From Opisthorchis felineus (lineage: Eukaryota > Platyhelminthes > Trematoda > Opisthorchiida > Opisthorchiidae), in NCBI GenBank assembly GCA_004794785.1, contig SJOL01007097.1, positions 541,777 to 605,776 on the forward strand: DNA of 64,000 nt, given 5' to 3'. The translations under genes and the position numbers were made by a program. Below, in pieces: positions 36,781-48,059 of this stretch. The notes below the pieces were generated by a model. It was not told the origin of the DNA and searched no databases. It worked only from the letters and a program-made list of their open reading frames with translations. Numbering within the stretch: position 1 is the stretch's first letter; each line of letters starts with the position of its first letter.

Positions 36781-38924
36781 AGTACTGACTGAATCCCTTC
36801 TTTTTATGAGCGTCACGTGCGAATAAAGCGACGAGGGCATGACACGCTCTGTAACTATATCCATGACCAGTGATTGCCTAATCACTGGCGGCAAATACGT
36901 GCCGTCACCACATTTCATACGAAGTAAATTGTAGATGGTACCGGAGATTTTAGGAAATCGTGAAATGATGAAGGACCCGAAAGACTGCATAGACTCCAAC
37001 ATCCGAAAAAAAACAGTCGCTCCAGTATTGGCTAAAATCGTTTTCTATTGTAACTAGCATTAAGGCTTGTTCATGTTGAGCCTAAATCCACTTTTGCACA
37101 AGGTTTGTAGAGACTGTACAGTTCTCTTAACTCACAACTAGTGAATGCGACAGAAGTATCTAGATGCAGTCTCCTAACAGGGTTACCTCCTAAACTCTGA
37201 ACCATCTCCGTTGGTCTTGAGTTCACCATAGGTTCTGGTGAAGCATTCTTCGTTTGTCAGTGGGTACCGCAACGGTAGCCAAATGCCACCTGGAATAATC
37301 AATGGACGACTCACTGTCCCGCCAACGGGCGGGGAATACAGTGCGGCTTACGCGACGGAATTGAGCTCGCGGATGTATCAACACTAATCAGTGCATGCAA
37401 GTGAATGAAATGCCAATGCACAGCACAGCGCAATAATACAACAAATCTGTTCATTCCACCTCAATATTGGTGAAGCCAAGTGTGTAACTCAAATTGGACG
37501 AGTGGACTGCCGGGTGAAAGTTCAACAAACGTTAAACCCCTGATATTTGGCAAACAGATTCCATATAAGCCGGCGGAGAGCACGTCAATTCGCTGGTTTT
37601 CGGCCTAAGTCAACCAACATTTTAAAGACCCTGCAAGGTATCAGGGATGGGCCCGGCAGCACTGAGCTAGTATCCCGTTTTGTTCGTACTGTCCTAACTG
37701 TTTTGCCGCCTTAAGTTCAGAGGATCTAAATGGGTCCGATTAGTAGATGAAAGCTATGCCACGATTCACGTACAGGCGAGTTAAAAGCTACAGTTGATCT
37801 AAGCAATGTCAAGGAGGCGCGTAGAGCGTGTCCAGGGACTGAGTATTGTTAGCTTGTCATAGCTGGAAAGATGGCTGTATATGTAACAGATATATACGTC
37901 ACCTAAAACTAAACTATCGATGGGTTAGGAAACTGTTATGAGACGGTGATCACTTAAGCAGTAGATAACCCGTGTTGAGATCCAGTTAAGACGCTCCTGT
38001 ACTACCCCCATGTAACAGTTAGAGCCATGGGCCCACGCCGTCTGAGTGTATGGTAACTTCAGTTTCCTAATTGGTATTCTGTGCCGGAGACACGAGTTAG
38101 TTAGTTGCTGTTGAAAATGCGTCAGTCTTGCAAGCTGTTGTGAGGTTGCATGTGCATTAATCATGTGTTGGAAGTGTATACCACGCCTTGTGTCGGAATT
38201 TCTGAGTCTTTAAATGAAGACATCTACGGGTTAAGTGCATCTGTCGGAACACACCGCTGGCGGGATTTGAAGAAAATTTATAACGAATTATATGAAAATA
38301 ACTAGCATGTTCTATAGTTGTAGCAGAACAGTTCTTGATTCCGATATAAAATGTTAGGATGGCTTTTGCTGCGGTCTTGTGCCCTCCCAGGCTGAGAAAT
38401 CACGAGTACCTGAATCCACAGAATATCTGGCTGAACTATGCTCCTTTCAGTCCAGCGGAAACTCAAATACAACGGAGGTGCTAGAAGATACTGAGCATTG
38501 ACTGACTTACCAGGAACAACGAGGACACTCGGCTTAATTTTTGATTGCCAGACCGCAATGTAGTTCTTCCCATTTTGTTTCTTCAAGTGATGCTGTGACT
38601 GCATACATAACAATCACGCGCCCATGTAGACCGTGCATTAACAAAAGCTGAAACGTATCTATCACGGGAAAGCAAGCAAGAATCTCTAATGCTCGGCGCT
38701 TGCAACAAAATGAATGACATGACTTTTTTGTCGTCCTCGAGCCTGTTCCACCCTTTCCTGTTTTGAATTCCTTGATCGTGACCATTTTGAACAGATAAGT
38801 AAATCGACCCTTATTGAAAAAACCAGTCAGTTGTCATACTGCCGAGTGCTACACTGGTACATTCTGGTGCACAAATAAGGAAGCTTGTTGAGTTTTGCTG
38901 TCGGGTTATATGCGCCTATTGCTT
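36781..38924. other. No gene seen upstream of the 14-3-3 gene
   Basis: No reading frame with recognisable motifs. The proximal part may contain more of the gypsy element (minus-strand frame 36544-37002), too decayed to name. Confidence 0.5.
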
Positions 38925-38953
38925 CCTAACCTTACCTAACCTTACCTAACCTT
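38925..38953 (+). repeat. Short tandem repeat, 10-bp unit CCTAACCTTA
   Basis: CCTAACCTTA is repeated almost three times, ending about 80 bp before the 14-3-3 start codon. It could lie in the promoter or 5' leader of that gene, but nothing in the sequence proves a role. Confidence 0.9.
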
Positions 38954-39030
38954 GAATTGTTTTACTGCGTGAAATTCAAGGCTCTGGGTCACAGTTTTCT
39001 TCGGCGACCATAGTCCGCACCGCAAGGAGC

Positions 39031-39977
39031 ATGACTGAACGTGAGACCCTCGTATACTGCGCCAAACTTGCCGAGCAAGTTGAGCGTTATGATGGTAAGT
39101 TTATCAAAGACTTATTTTGTATCCGTACCTGATCTCGTAGTAAACAAAACTTACGACTAAATTGTCAACTTTCTTTTTGTTTAACGGGCCATTACTAAGC
39201 GTAGTTTATTTGTCCGACAGAGATGGTTGACCTCATGAAAAAGGTTGTCGAGCAGGATAAGGAACTAAGCGTTGAGGAAAGAAACTTGCTTTCCGTGGCC
39301 TATAAAAATGTAATCGGCGCACGTCGGACTTCCTGGCGTGTCTTCGGAGGATTGGAGGGATCTGTACAGGTCCGGGGGAATACAAAAGGTGTTGGACCGT
39401 TGAAAAAGTACCGTGAACAGTTGGAATCGGAAATCAATAAAGTGTCTACCGAAATACTGGATCTCCTGGACAAATATTTGATCAAATCTACTACTGGGGC
39501 GGATTCCCGGGTTTTCTATCTAAAGATGTAAGTTAATGAACGCTACTCGAATATCCTATTACAGGAAAGGTGACTACTATCGTTATATGGCAGAATTCGC
39601 TGTTGGCGATCAGAGAACTGCGGTTGCTGCAAAGAGTAACGAAGCCTACCAGGAGGCAACAAATATAGCTGCTGAGTTACCTCCGACACACCCCATTAGG
39701 CTTGGGCTTGCTCTTAATTACTCGGTTTTCTTTTACGAAATAATGAATGCTCCACAGCGAGCATGTCAGCTGGCGAAAGCCGCATTTGATGATGCCATTG
39801 TGGAACTGGATCAACTCTCTGAAGAGAGTTATAAGGATTCCACCTTGATCATGCAGCTGCTGCGTGACAACCTCACATTATGGACGTCTGATGCAGAAGG
39901 GGAGGGTAAGTTACGGTTTTTAACTGCTTACTTCTGTCTCAGAAGAACCAAAGAAGTCGCCGGAGGAGAAGGCGTAG
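39031..39977 (+). CDS. 14-3-3 protein, four exons
   Basis: This encodes a 14-3-3 adaptor, a cytosolic dimeric protein that binds phosphoserine/phosphothreonine motifs in partners. Exons are 39031-39094, 39221-39527, 39565-39905 and 39943-39977; introns are 126, 37 and 37 bp, all GTAAGT...AG. The joined CDS is 747 nt, 248 residues, the usual length for the family. The start is [16 protein letters not shown], and signature 1 reads [16 protein letters not shown] (about residues 42-57). The binding-pocket set Lys-Arg-Tyr is seen in [12 protein letters not shown] (about 125-136). Further family blocks are [20 protein letters not shown] and signature 2 [20 protein letters not shown], followed by an acidic/lysine tail [15 protein letters not shown]. 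The usual SWRxxSSIEQK stretch is altered to [11 protein letters not shown], followed by a Gly/Lys-rich loop, so this may be a lineage-specific isoform. No canonical AATAAA was seen in the next 1 kb. Fold and gene model are secure; isoform class is not. Confidence 0.96.
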
Positions 39978-42289
39978 TCCCACCAGCCCCAGCACACCCA
40001 AGGCTAGGGATTATTCAACCATATTCTGAAAGCCGTGTACACTCGCCACGCAATCCATCCTGCAATTTTCATACTGTTCAAGAAACCCTGCCATGAGTAC
40101 CGTCACCAATTTACTGAACTTTGCTGTTTCCAGGTAGCTTTTGCTGTCTATCATCCATCGCCCACTGTGTTGCTATTACTTCCTTCGACTATCTTTTTGG
40201 CGCGTTCCTTCAATCAAACGCGTAGTTTTATTTCATCTTTAAATTATTTTACAGAGATTTAATGTCGTCTTAAATTCGGTCAAACTTACTAACTTGTGTG
40301 GCTTGAAGTTACACGCCCATACCGCCTTGGTTCCCATCCCGATGTGGTCACATTTTGGACTTTTCATTGATGCAAGTGAGAAGTGTGGTATAAGCGGTTT
40401 TTTCTTTGGCCCCGTTTGTACTTAACTTCACCAAATAAGTACCGTTATCTACCTGTTTATAACCAACTAGAGTCAGCGCAATTAGCAGCTGATATTTCCA
40501 GACTCGGTATTTCTCATATTATTTCCTTTTCGCATAATTGAACACATGAGTTCGTTCGTTCGAGGATTTCGTCTTTTGCCTATCAACTTGTTCTTGTTTC
40601 CGCAGGCGGTTCACATTCTGTCCAAATTTAGTCGTGAGACAAGTAATTGGAGCTATACAAATTTATGCATACGGTTGAGTTTCCTAACAGCAAACTCGTC
40701 AATGCGAACTGCTGTACACTTAGTAATCTGGCGTCCCCCATGAAAATGCTACAAGTTAACCGGGCAGCGATTCTAGTTTGGTTCACGTTCATATACGATA
40801 CCCGTGCATTCATCGAAGCCATTCCGAGGACGGGTATATTTCATAGATCTTCAGCTTTGATATCCTAACTGTTATTTTGTTACTGGGAAGCACGGGTATT
40901 GCAGTACGTCCAGTTCGCACCGACCTGCATGAGAATATTTGAGGCGGGGACTACCGGGAAGACATCGATTCCTGTATCTTTCCACCCCTTAATTTCTTCA
41001 CAAATCGTGTTCTTCAAGAAAGCAGAGTGAAGCACTTTTAAGAATCTATCTCCATTAGGCGTATTCAGAGGAGGCCAGCGGTATAGGATGTGTTCTGACG
41101 GCCAATTTACCTTTCAGACCCAAGGGACTAGCTGCGATATCGGCAGTCATTGGGTCATTTTGGAAAACCGTGGTCTGCTAAGATTCTTTTTCTCCTCTTG
41201 TCAGTCCAGGCGGAAGGTAGTTTAGCTGACTGCACGATTTTCGGCTTTCATATCCATGGACACTGGTGGTATTATCCAAGCAGAAAGTTTTGGGCTAATT
41301 AAGATAGGCAACTTGGTACATATCGCTTCAGTCCGGAGGGTCGTTTTCAAATTCCGTAATTTCTTCACCGTAATAACTACCACCAGATTAGGATTCCCTA
41401 ATTTTGCAATAGACGCCCTTACAATAGAACAAGACAAATTATCACCACTATATGCCAATGATCTATTGCATGCGTAGTAACCCTTTTTCCGCAAGTCCGC
41501 GTCACCTAATGTTTATGAAGTATAGGCCAGTACTTTCGTTGAAGAGATCAAATCATCTAGCCGTTTGTATACCGTATACATCAGCTCCACATCACTAAAG
41601 TCAAGTGAGATTGTGGGTCATAGTTTCCTCGGTGCATTATCACTTAGCTAGCATTGATTTGCTTCCAAACATTGGAGTTAGTCATGAAAAGGGAGCACTT
41701 CCTATTCTCCCCACGACAGATACATTCCTAGGCACCTGACTGGTGCGTGACTATTGCCAACCAATCATGGCTGCACCCGACTTGATTGAATAAAGTTAGA
41801 TGGACACAATTTTGATGGTAAGGTATGGACGGGCGGAGCTAAAGTAAAGACACTCAGCGAAGCGCCAGGTAGTCGGATTACAACTGTTCGAACTGTTGAT
41901 CGAGAAACGATTTGGAGCCACTTGGGGAACTGGATTTATAAACATCAGAGGCATTAGCCCTCCAATGACTTGACACCCCCTGTTTGTGTCCATGGTCACG
42001 CGTAAATTTCATGAGTGGCTACTACGTTTTCAGAATTTGTTTTATCTGAAACTTGTCCACCGTGGCCCACTAACTGCGGTTGTTTCGCTAAGAGTGGGAG
42101 TTCTTACTGGTACAAGGGGTTGCATGCCTCAGTAACCTTTGAGCCGTACTAGGGGATGCTTAGGCAGTATCCACAGGTTGTCCTACCGGTTGAGTCAGAG
42201 GTCTCATTGGGAGGCTGGAAAAAATGTAATTTATTCCTTATAAGTTACTCTGGTAGATATACACGAACGACCGCTGCCTCGTGGTCAGG
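39978..42289. other. No gene seen; 14-3-3 3' flank
   Basis: The first few hundred bases should include the 14-3-3 3' UTR. No polyadenylation signal of the canonical form was found, and the remaining short frames have no motifs. Confidence 0.5.
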
Positions 42290-43435
42290 CTTTTGAGTTG
42301 AGGACTGGTTGAGAACCTTCGTCATCCCCCTCAGTCTGAGCGGCCTAATAGTATCAACCCGAGACATCAGTCTAGTGGCCATAGCTTCCACGTTGTTCTT
42401 TCATGTTGTCCTGCTCGGGTTGATCCACCATCCGGAGAGTAGATTCGCTAGAATCAAGCTGGGTTTCGCTCTGACTGGTGTTTCACTGATATATCTTCGC
42501 TTCCCACAGGTGCTGAAGCTGTGCTACCTCTTACAACGACCAATGCTGGCCGTTTTTCTTGATCTCAAAGCTGCCTTTGACTCCTTTGGTTGCCATAGGC
42601 TATGGCAGTCTGGCGATGAAAGACGTTTCTTCTAAATCACTCTTTTGAGGCTCTGTATGCTTCCTATGAACGGTATGTGTCTACGGCAAACCGCAGAGTT
42701 CACATGGAGTGGTGTCAGGCAAGAGTGCTTTATTACCCTTCCCCTTTAACTTCGCAATCGATGCGCTACTTGAGTTTTCTTGACATGCTTCGGGGATCAA
42801 AATAGCCTCCGAGCGTTCACTGGCAGAGATTGAGTACGCTGACCGTATCAATCTTAGGTCAAACCTCTTAGAAGTGCACTTTGTTTTAAATAACCATAAT
42901 AATTCTGCTGCATGGTTCGGCATGCATTTTGTACCTTGACTCTGTGAAGTGCAAAACTGGGTGGAGTCAAACCCAAACCTCATGGTTTTAGATTTTTGGG
43001 TCCGATCTGTTCGACTCTATAGATCAGATGCGTGGCTACTATATGCAGGTCTTCGTAAACTTTTTGTCTGACCATCGGCGCTTCCGAAACATTGCGCGGG
43101 TTTGGTGTGGATATCAGATCAGTACTGCTGAGGTACGCCATATGGTTTTCGGGAAAGTTCATTCTTCGGTAGATCAGCTGGTAGCACTCCATTGGTTACG
43201 CTGGTTGGGCGATGTACTTCGTATGCTAGAGGACCGTTTACCTGCATAACCCTCTTTTCCCAACCATGTGTTGGATGGGGCGACCTAGAGGCAGTCAGTC
43301 CATGGTTTGGCAGCGAGTTATGAAAGCTCTTACCAGTCAGCTCAGTCGCGTTGATAACTGTGGTCCCCCAGGATGGAGATCTCGGGACGAGACGGACGTG
43401 ACTCTAACATGTGGCTATGTGAGCTACATGGCTTG
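42290..43435 (+). mobile_element. RTE-like non-LTR remnant, plus strand
   Basis: The reading includes MLAVFLDLKAAFDSFGCHRL (motif A, about 42543-42602), a broken motif B (SGVRQE, about 42709) and LAEIEYADRINLRS. The YADD box at 42835-42846 has become YADR, losing the second catalytic aspartate. AAWFGMHFV follows near 42910. The C-terminal region reads DHRRFRNIARVWCGYQIS, AEVRHMVFGK, LHWLRWLGDVLRMLEDRLP (to 43245) and then, in another frame, QSMVWQRVMKALTSQLSRVD. It ends about where a SINE copy begins. Several frameshifts and deletions make it inactive. It belongs to the same broad group as the copies at 4145 and 30285 but to a different subfamily by sequence. Confidence 0.86.
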
Positions 43436-43613
43436 AGATAACTTAGAAATTAAGGCGCGAACTTACTGGCAGGAAGGCATGTGGCTCGACTCAACCTAGG
43501 CATCTCGACCCCTCCCGTCTAGGGTTGGTCAGCTTGGCCGTATCTCGTCTCGTGCTCCGTTCGAGTGCCATGGCAACTAGGCACCGAAAGGGTATTGCAA
43601 CTGAACGGTGACT
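43436..43613 (+). repeat. tRNA-derived SINE copy
   Basis: The head is degraded (TAGAAATTAAGGCGCGAACT, GGAAGGCATGTGGCTCGACTC). The body is clear: ATCTCGACCCCTCCCGTCTA, then CATGGCAACTAGGCACCGAA and AGGGTATTGCAACTGAACGG. It follows directly on the end of the RTE-like remnant, in the same orientation. Confidence 0.85.
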
Positions 43614-44099
43614 ATGCTACGCAGCCAGTGGTGGTCATGCATCAAAGCTATTTCACTGTCTCGCTCCGTGACATACTTGACAAATGGAAAATTTAGCGGT
43701 AATGAATTGGCTGGGCCATTGCTGTTACTTCCTTGTTCTTGTCCTCGGTGAACGAAGCTGTATCAGCTGGAACCACTACATGTCGATACATGGTTTGTAG
43801 CTGAAGAGCTGAGTGACTCGTGTTCCATTGGCCGTGGCGCGGTGACATGCAGGCTTATTCGCTGCAAACAGCAGAGTTACACTTCTGTGGATCCCCGCCG
43901 CACTCATGTGGGGAAAAAGGGACTTAGTGCTAGGCTACTACTCCGAGTTGATTGCACCTCCAGACCCTCATTCAGACAGTCTGGATGGAAACTGGCGACA
44001 AGAACACTGTTGAAATCAACTAACAACTGTATCTTGTGGCGTTTTCAGCCACACACATGGGTGGTCCTAGATTACGAGTTGCACCTATATTACCCCGAC
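43614..44099. other. No gene seen
   Basis: A plus-strand frame at 43842-44108 has no recognisable motif. Confidence 0.45.
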
Positions 44100-44510
44100 T
44101 TTCTGTAATCGCTTTCATACCCATCTGTTAGGCCAAAGATCGACCATCTCTTCTTGCGCCACTCTGAAATGAGCACTTAAAACTGCAGTCTTCCGTAAAT
44201 TGTGACCTGGCATGCGCAACACGTAACTGAACAATCGCAGCTGTTGGTGCTGGATACGTTCCATTAAAGCTCCTGTTGCACAACCGAACTTTCGTTCTCC
44301 AATTGTCTCGTTGCGGATTCTATGCTATTAGTCTACCAGAGGCATGATTCTGAGACAACGGTTTTCGAAGATGTGAAGAATTACCAGTTTCGCTGCTTGC
44401 AGAGGCCACGTCTTACAAATCTACAACAAAACAGCCCTCTACTGCAGCCTGATATACACATCTCCGGGCCACAGAGATGCACAAGCCGTCGCACCACGGT
44501 AGGGTCTAGT
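44100..44510 (-). mobile_element. RTE-like C-terminal fragment, minus strand
   Basis: The minus-strand reading gives RAVLL-ICKTWPLQAAKL, FENRCLRIM, IRNETIGERKFGCATGALME, RIQHQQLRLFSYVLRMPGHN and LRKTAVLSAHFRV. These match the C-terminal domain downstream of the reverse transcriptase in RTE-like elements and align block by block with LHWLRWLGDVLRMLEDRLP of the copy at 42290. Two adjacent stops and frameshifts are present. No reverse transcriptase palm remains. It lies in opposite orientation to its neighbours. Confidence 0.8.
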
Positions 44511-45029
44511 CTCTCTGATGGTCAGCTCATCCAAAAAAAAACGTGCATTCCCCCCTTAGATGATGGTGATGATGATGATCGTTCAGCTGTAATACCCTTC
44601 CAGTGTCTAGCTGCCTTGCCTTATCAGTGACAATGACTACCATAAGAATTGGGGTATGGTGAGTACAGTTCGGAAATTTGACTGACTGACAGCAGATGGC
44701 CACGAGAATCGTTCAAAGGATCTATGAATCCTCGTACTTGTATGAAAAAACGTCAGTAGGGCTACTGTCCTCTACACTATTGCGATGTGTAACTTCAGCA
44801 TATAAGACAAAAGTTCGAGGACAGTAAGGAAGAGTTGAACCGACCAGGTACACTGACCATATCCTTACTTTGTTTTGGGTGTTTGTGCATCGCCACGCAT
44901 ATCGTCGGCGGACAATCACGATTACTCTCAACTTTGAGGGAGCCTCTTCTGCATATCTGATGGTGGTGAATCTGCATAGACTCGGTTAGTGGTAGATGAC
45001 ATTGAAGCCTGTAAACATTCCTCGCGTTC

Positions 45030-45480
45030 CTCTCCACACTTCAGGCTGCGTGGGGATCTACACTGAGTTATCTAAAGGTTTTACCACAACCAGGGAGGTT
45101 CGTCAAGGTTCTGATTTCTATTTTTACTTTTTTCATCGTAGAAAATACGCTGCAGGGGAGTGTGAATACAAGTATCAGAGTGGAGACTGGAGAAAGACGA
45201 ATTTACTTGGATTATGCGGACGACATTCTTATTTGGCTGTTCGTCCGAATAGACCACCCTACGTAAAATGAAGATTTCCAGTGCTCCTGTAACCCTTGGA
45301 AATTTCGCGATAAGAAACTTGGGTACATATCTTGACAGTTGCTTAGGCCGTAATTGTACGGCAGCAGACGAGGCCAACGCTCTAGGAACATCCGCCAATT
45401 TGTGTAATGGTGTTAGAAATAAATCTCACTGGATCTTAGTGCAACTGCAAGAGGGATCTTACTTAATGCTCGCAAAGTCT
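45030..45480 (+). mobile_element. Non-LTR RT fragment with intact YADD
   Basis: The reading shows GIYTELSKGFTTTREVRQGS (motif B region) up to about 45115. After a frame change it continues with ETGERRIYLDYADDILIWLF, where the catalytic YADD is intact at 45213-45224. LGNFAIRNLGTYLDSCLGRN and DEANA follow, matching the FTYLGSCL..D...EVNAR segment of RTE-like elements. The frames are disrupted, motif A is missing upstream, and the C-terminal domain is not readable. Confidence 0.78.
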
Positions 45481-47635
45481 GGGAAGTTTGACCCGAAGGC
45501 TTTGTACTTTTGGTCACCAGTGTCTCCATAGCATAACAAGAGATACCCAGTCCAATCTCGGGTCCTCTATTCAGAGGATTGGTATCTGTTAACCCGGTTT
45601 ACTGGTAACGCCGTCATACGTCGTTGCTAGCTCATACCTTGGTCTCTCGGTCGTTTCCACACAGTTCAAGGCTGGACAAAAGGATATCTGCGAGGGAGAT
45701 GGTCTCCTCACGTCTGAAATACGTATCCTTACTGGCGTAACCTACAGTTTGTTGTCAGCTCTTCAACCGAAGGAGGGTTCCAAAATAACCATCATTGACA
45801 GCAACAAACCAGTGACAAATATCGGTGCTCAACTGCCGTTCAAACATGAGGTTCTAAAACCGTCGGTGTTCCTAATCACATATCCTCCCCAGACCCGACC
45901 AGTGCGTCCGGGACATGTATGGTAAAACACCGAAGGCTTCCGTGCATCTACTATGCTTAGATACCACGTTTCTGACCCCTAGGTTATGAATCGCTTCTTC
46001 GTAGTGCATTCTCCTCCCGTGACAATCAGACGGTTGTTACGCTGACAACATCAGTGTCAAAGGTTGGAGAAAGCTGTTATGGCCCTCGAGAAACAGTCTT
46101 GTCCCCAACCAGTCCACTGGAAGGTATATGACTGCCCACGTAAGTAAATTTGTCTGCCACTTCGATTGGTTAGTCTGCAAGCATAGAGTCTGGGCTTGAA
46201 CCCACTCAGTCTTGTAAGTGCATTTCCAACTTAGCAGATGTAAACCGACCAAAAACTGCCTTCTTGGCATAGTGGTGAGGTGTTGGCGTTCCATTTATAC
46301 CACAGCTAACACTGACTGGAACTCTATTCCATAGGGTTTAATGATGCCGAAAAAAAACAAAGGGATGTAGTCCGATACAGGGCAGCAGCCCCTTATTACG
46401 AGCAACGGTGTTACGAGGCGGCTTAGGAGTAAGGTCGTGCTGTCTACGAGAGGAGTATGAAGGCAGTAAAGTGCTCCCTCCAGGTGACTAGCATGTCCCT
46501 ATTTATGGAAGCAGCCACGCTGTCTTCCCCCGAGGTTAGGCGGGATAGAACGGATCTTTCCCAAGAATCGCATATTCCGCTCACCCTAATGGTTGGCCGT
46601 GACCGCAGGCACACTAACCAATCGATCGAAATGCGGTTAGAACCCTTCAATAACCCGATGCGATTCCAAACGCATCTGTTGTGCACAGTAGCATCAGGGA
46701 TGAAATATGTATGCTTTACTTCGTGCGTCTTTGGGGTAGGCCAATCATCCGCGGTCGAGCGGGTCGTTAGCTCCGGCCAGAGTTCCTCGATTAAACCCTA
46801 CTACCTGGTGTCTTTTGGGTCCAAGGTACGGTCAGGTTCCTGGAACAATACCCTGCAGTCTATCATCGAGTCACGGGCCACACTTTCAAACTGAGCGTTG
46901 AAGGTTGATGCCTCAAACAAACCCTCTTCTTCATCCTTGACACTCGTTTCTACAGCTCTCTCGCTGATTGTCACCAGAATCCCCTCCCCTAGGTTCAACT
47001 TTTGCTCTGCGGTCAATTTAGCTGTCAGACACTCGCATGTCTACTAAAAAGTGTTACTTCCAAACCAATCCCCTCCAGATCATTGTTGGCGAGGGATCCG
47101 AAGGAGAACAGGTCGTTACTCGGTAACGCGAAATGACAGCAGCTACGTTCCAATTGAGTGCTATGGACTCTTCCAGTCTTTCTGGCGGTCACCCACTCAG
47201 TGTTTCTTGCACGTATCCCGCAGGATATTCACGTGACCGATCTAAGTTGGGCGCATGCGACCACTTAGCTGGAGTTCGTCTGGCTTTGTGCGTTGGGCTT
47301 GTGTTGAGTAAGGTCCGTAAAGACGCTGAGTCAGTTCCGTCTGTGCTGTCTTGCTCTGACATGGTGCTCAGGCGTATCTGTGTTAATGCCGTTCAGAAGC
47401 GTAGGTATACTATTCCTATTTTTTTAGTGACTAGGGGCGTTTTAGCACAGCCGCTCTCAATTATTCACTAGGTCATTCATCATGGTTGTTTGTCAGTTGG
47501 GCGCCAGTATGTTTTACTGGGATATTGCCGTCGACGACGATACCGCGATGGTACGGATACTGAGTCGCTCTCACCTAAGCATGCGACTTTTAGTAATATG
47601 ACATGTGGAACAGATGAAAATCTGAACTACATTAA
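45481..47635. other. No gene assigned; overlapping open frames on both strands
   Basis: Between 46444 and 47016 there are open frames on both strands: 145 residues on plus (46457-46894), 71 and 80 residues on minus with little more than a stop codon between them. None shows a domain I recognise. It may be a relic of a repeated protein-coding element. Confidence 0.45.
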
Positions 47636-47872
47636 TACGGGTTCCGGGCCAAACTCGGGTCGGGTCTTCTTAATCAGGTTGAGTGTTAAGTGGTGTATAA
47701 TATGGGAAGTTTAAAGCCAAACAGCATAGTGGAATAAGCTGTTATGATCTGACGTTTCGGTCACCGTGGAGAACCTTTTTCAAGGATTTCTACATTCAGT
47801 TGAATACAAGTCAAGTGGAGTTTCACTTGAGTCCGCTATTATGTATTTCTGAGATCAGTTGGCAGTCATGCG
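47636..47872 (+). repeat. Left flank repeat of the Penelope-like element
   Basis: 47636-47770 is a direct repeat of about 50463-50585: GGGCCAAACT, then GGAAGTTTAAAGCCAAACAG, AGTGGAATAAG and ATCTGACGTTTCGG in the same order. 47825-47872 (GAGTCCGCTATTATGTATTT, CTGAGATCAGTTGGCA) matches the reverse complement of about 50590-50655. Direct repeats mixed with inverted parts (pseudo-LTRs) are typical of Penelope-like elements. Confidence 0.8.
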
Positions 47873-47879
47873 ACTAGCT

Positions 47880-47931
47880 TGTGTGTGTGTGCGTGTTAGC
47901 TCTGTGTGCGTGTACGCATGGTTGTGTGTGT
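47880..47931. repeat. GT-rich simple sequence
   Basis: GTGTGTGTGTGCGTGTTAG is followed by further GTGT runs interrupted by other bases. Confidence 0.9.
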
Positions 47932-48059
47932 TTTCACTGGGATGTGCCTCCGTTTGTTGTGCTGGCTATGATTCGTTCTTATTGAGATCCCTGCTTGACC
48001 TGTGGCCGCAATGGCTATTAAGCTGTGCAATAAGTCCAAGCCAGATAGACGGGATGCTG

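Noticed and set aside
39536..40096. A single 186-residue frame starting ATGAACGCTACTCG
   Set aside because: Its start lies in intron 2 of the 14-3-3 gene and it runs through intron 3 into the 3' region; the spliced model fits the family at every junction.
44635..44670. Spliced-leader-like donor (GGTATGGTGAGTAC)
   Set aside because: No upstream leader sequence or Sm site resembling flatworm spliced-leader RNA genes.
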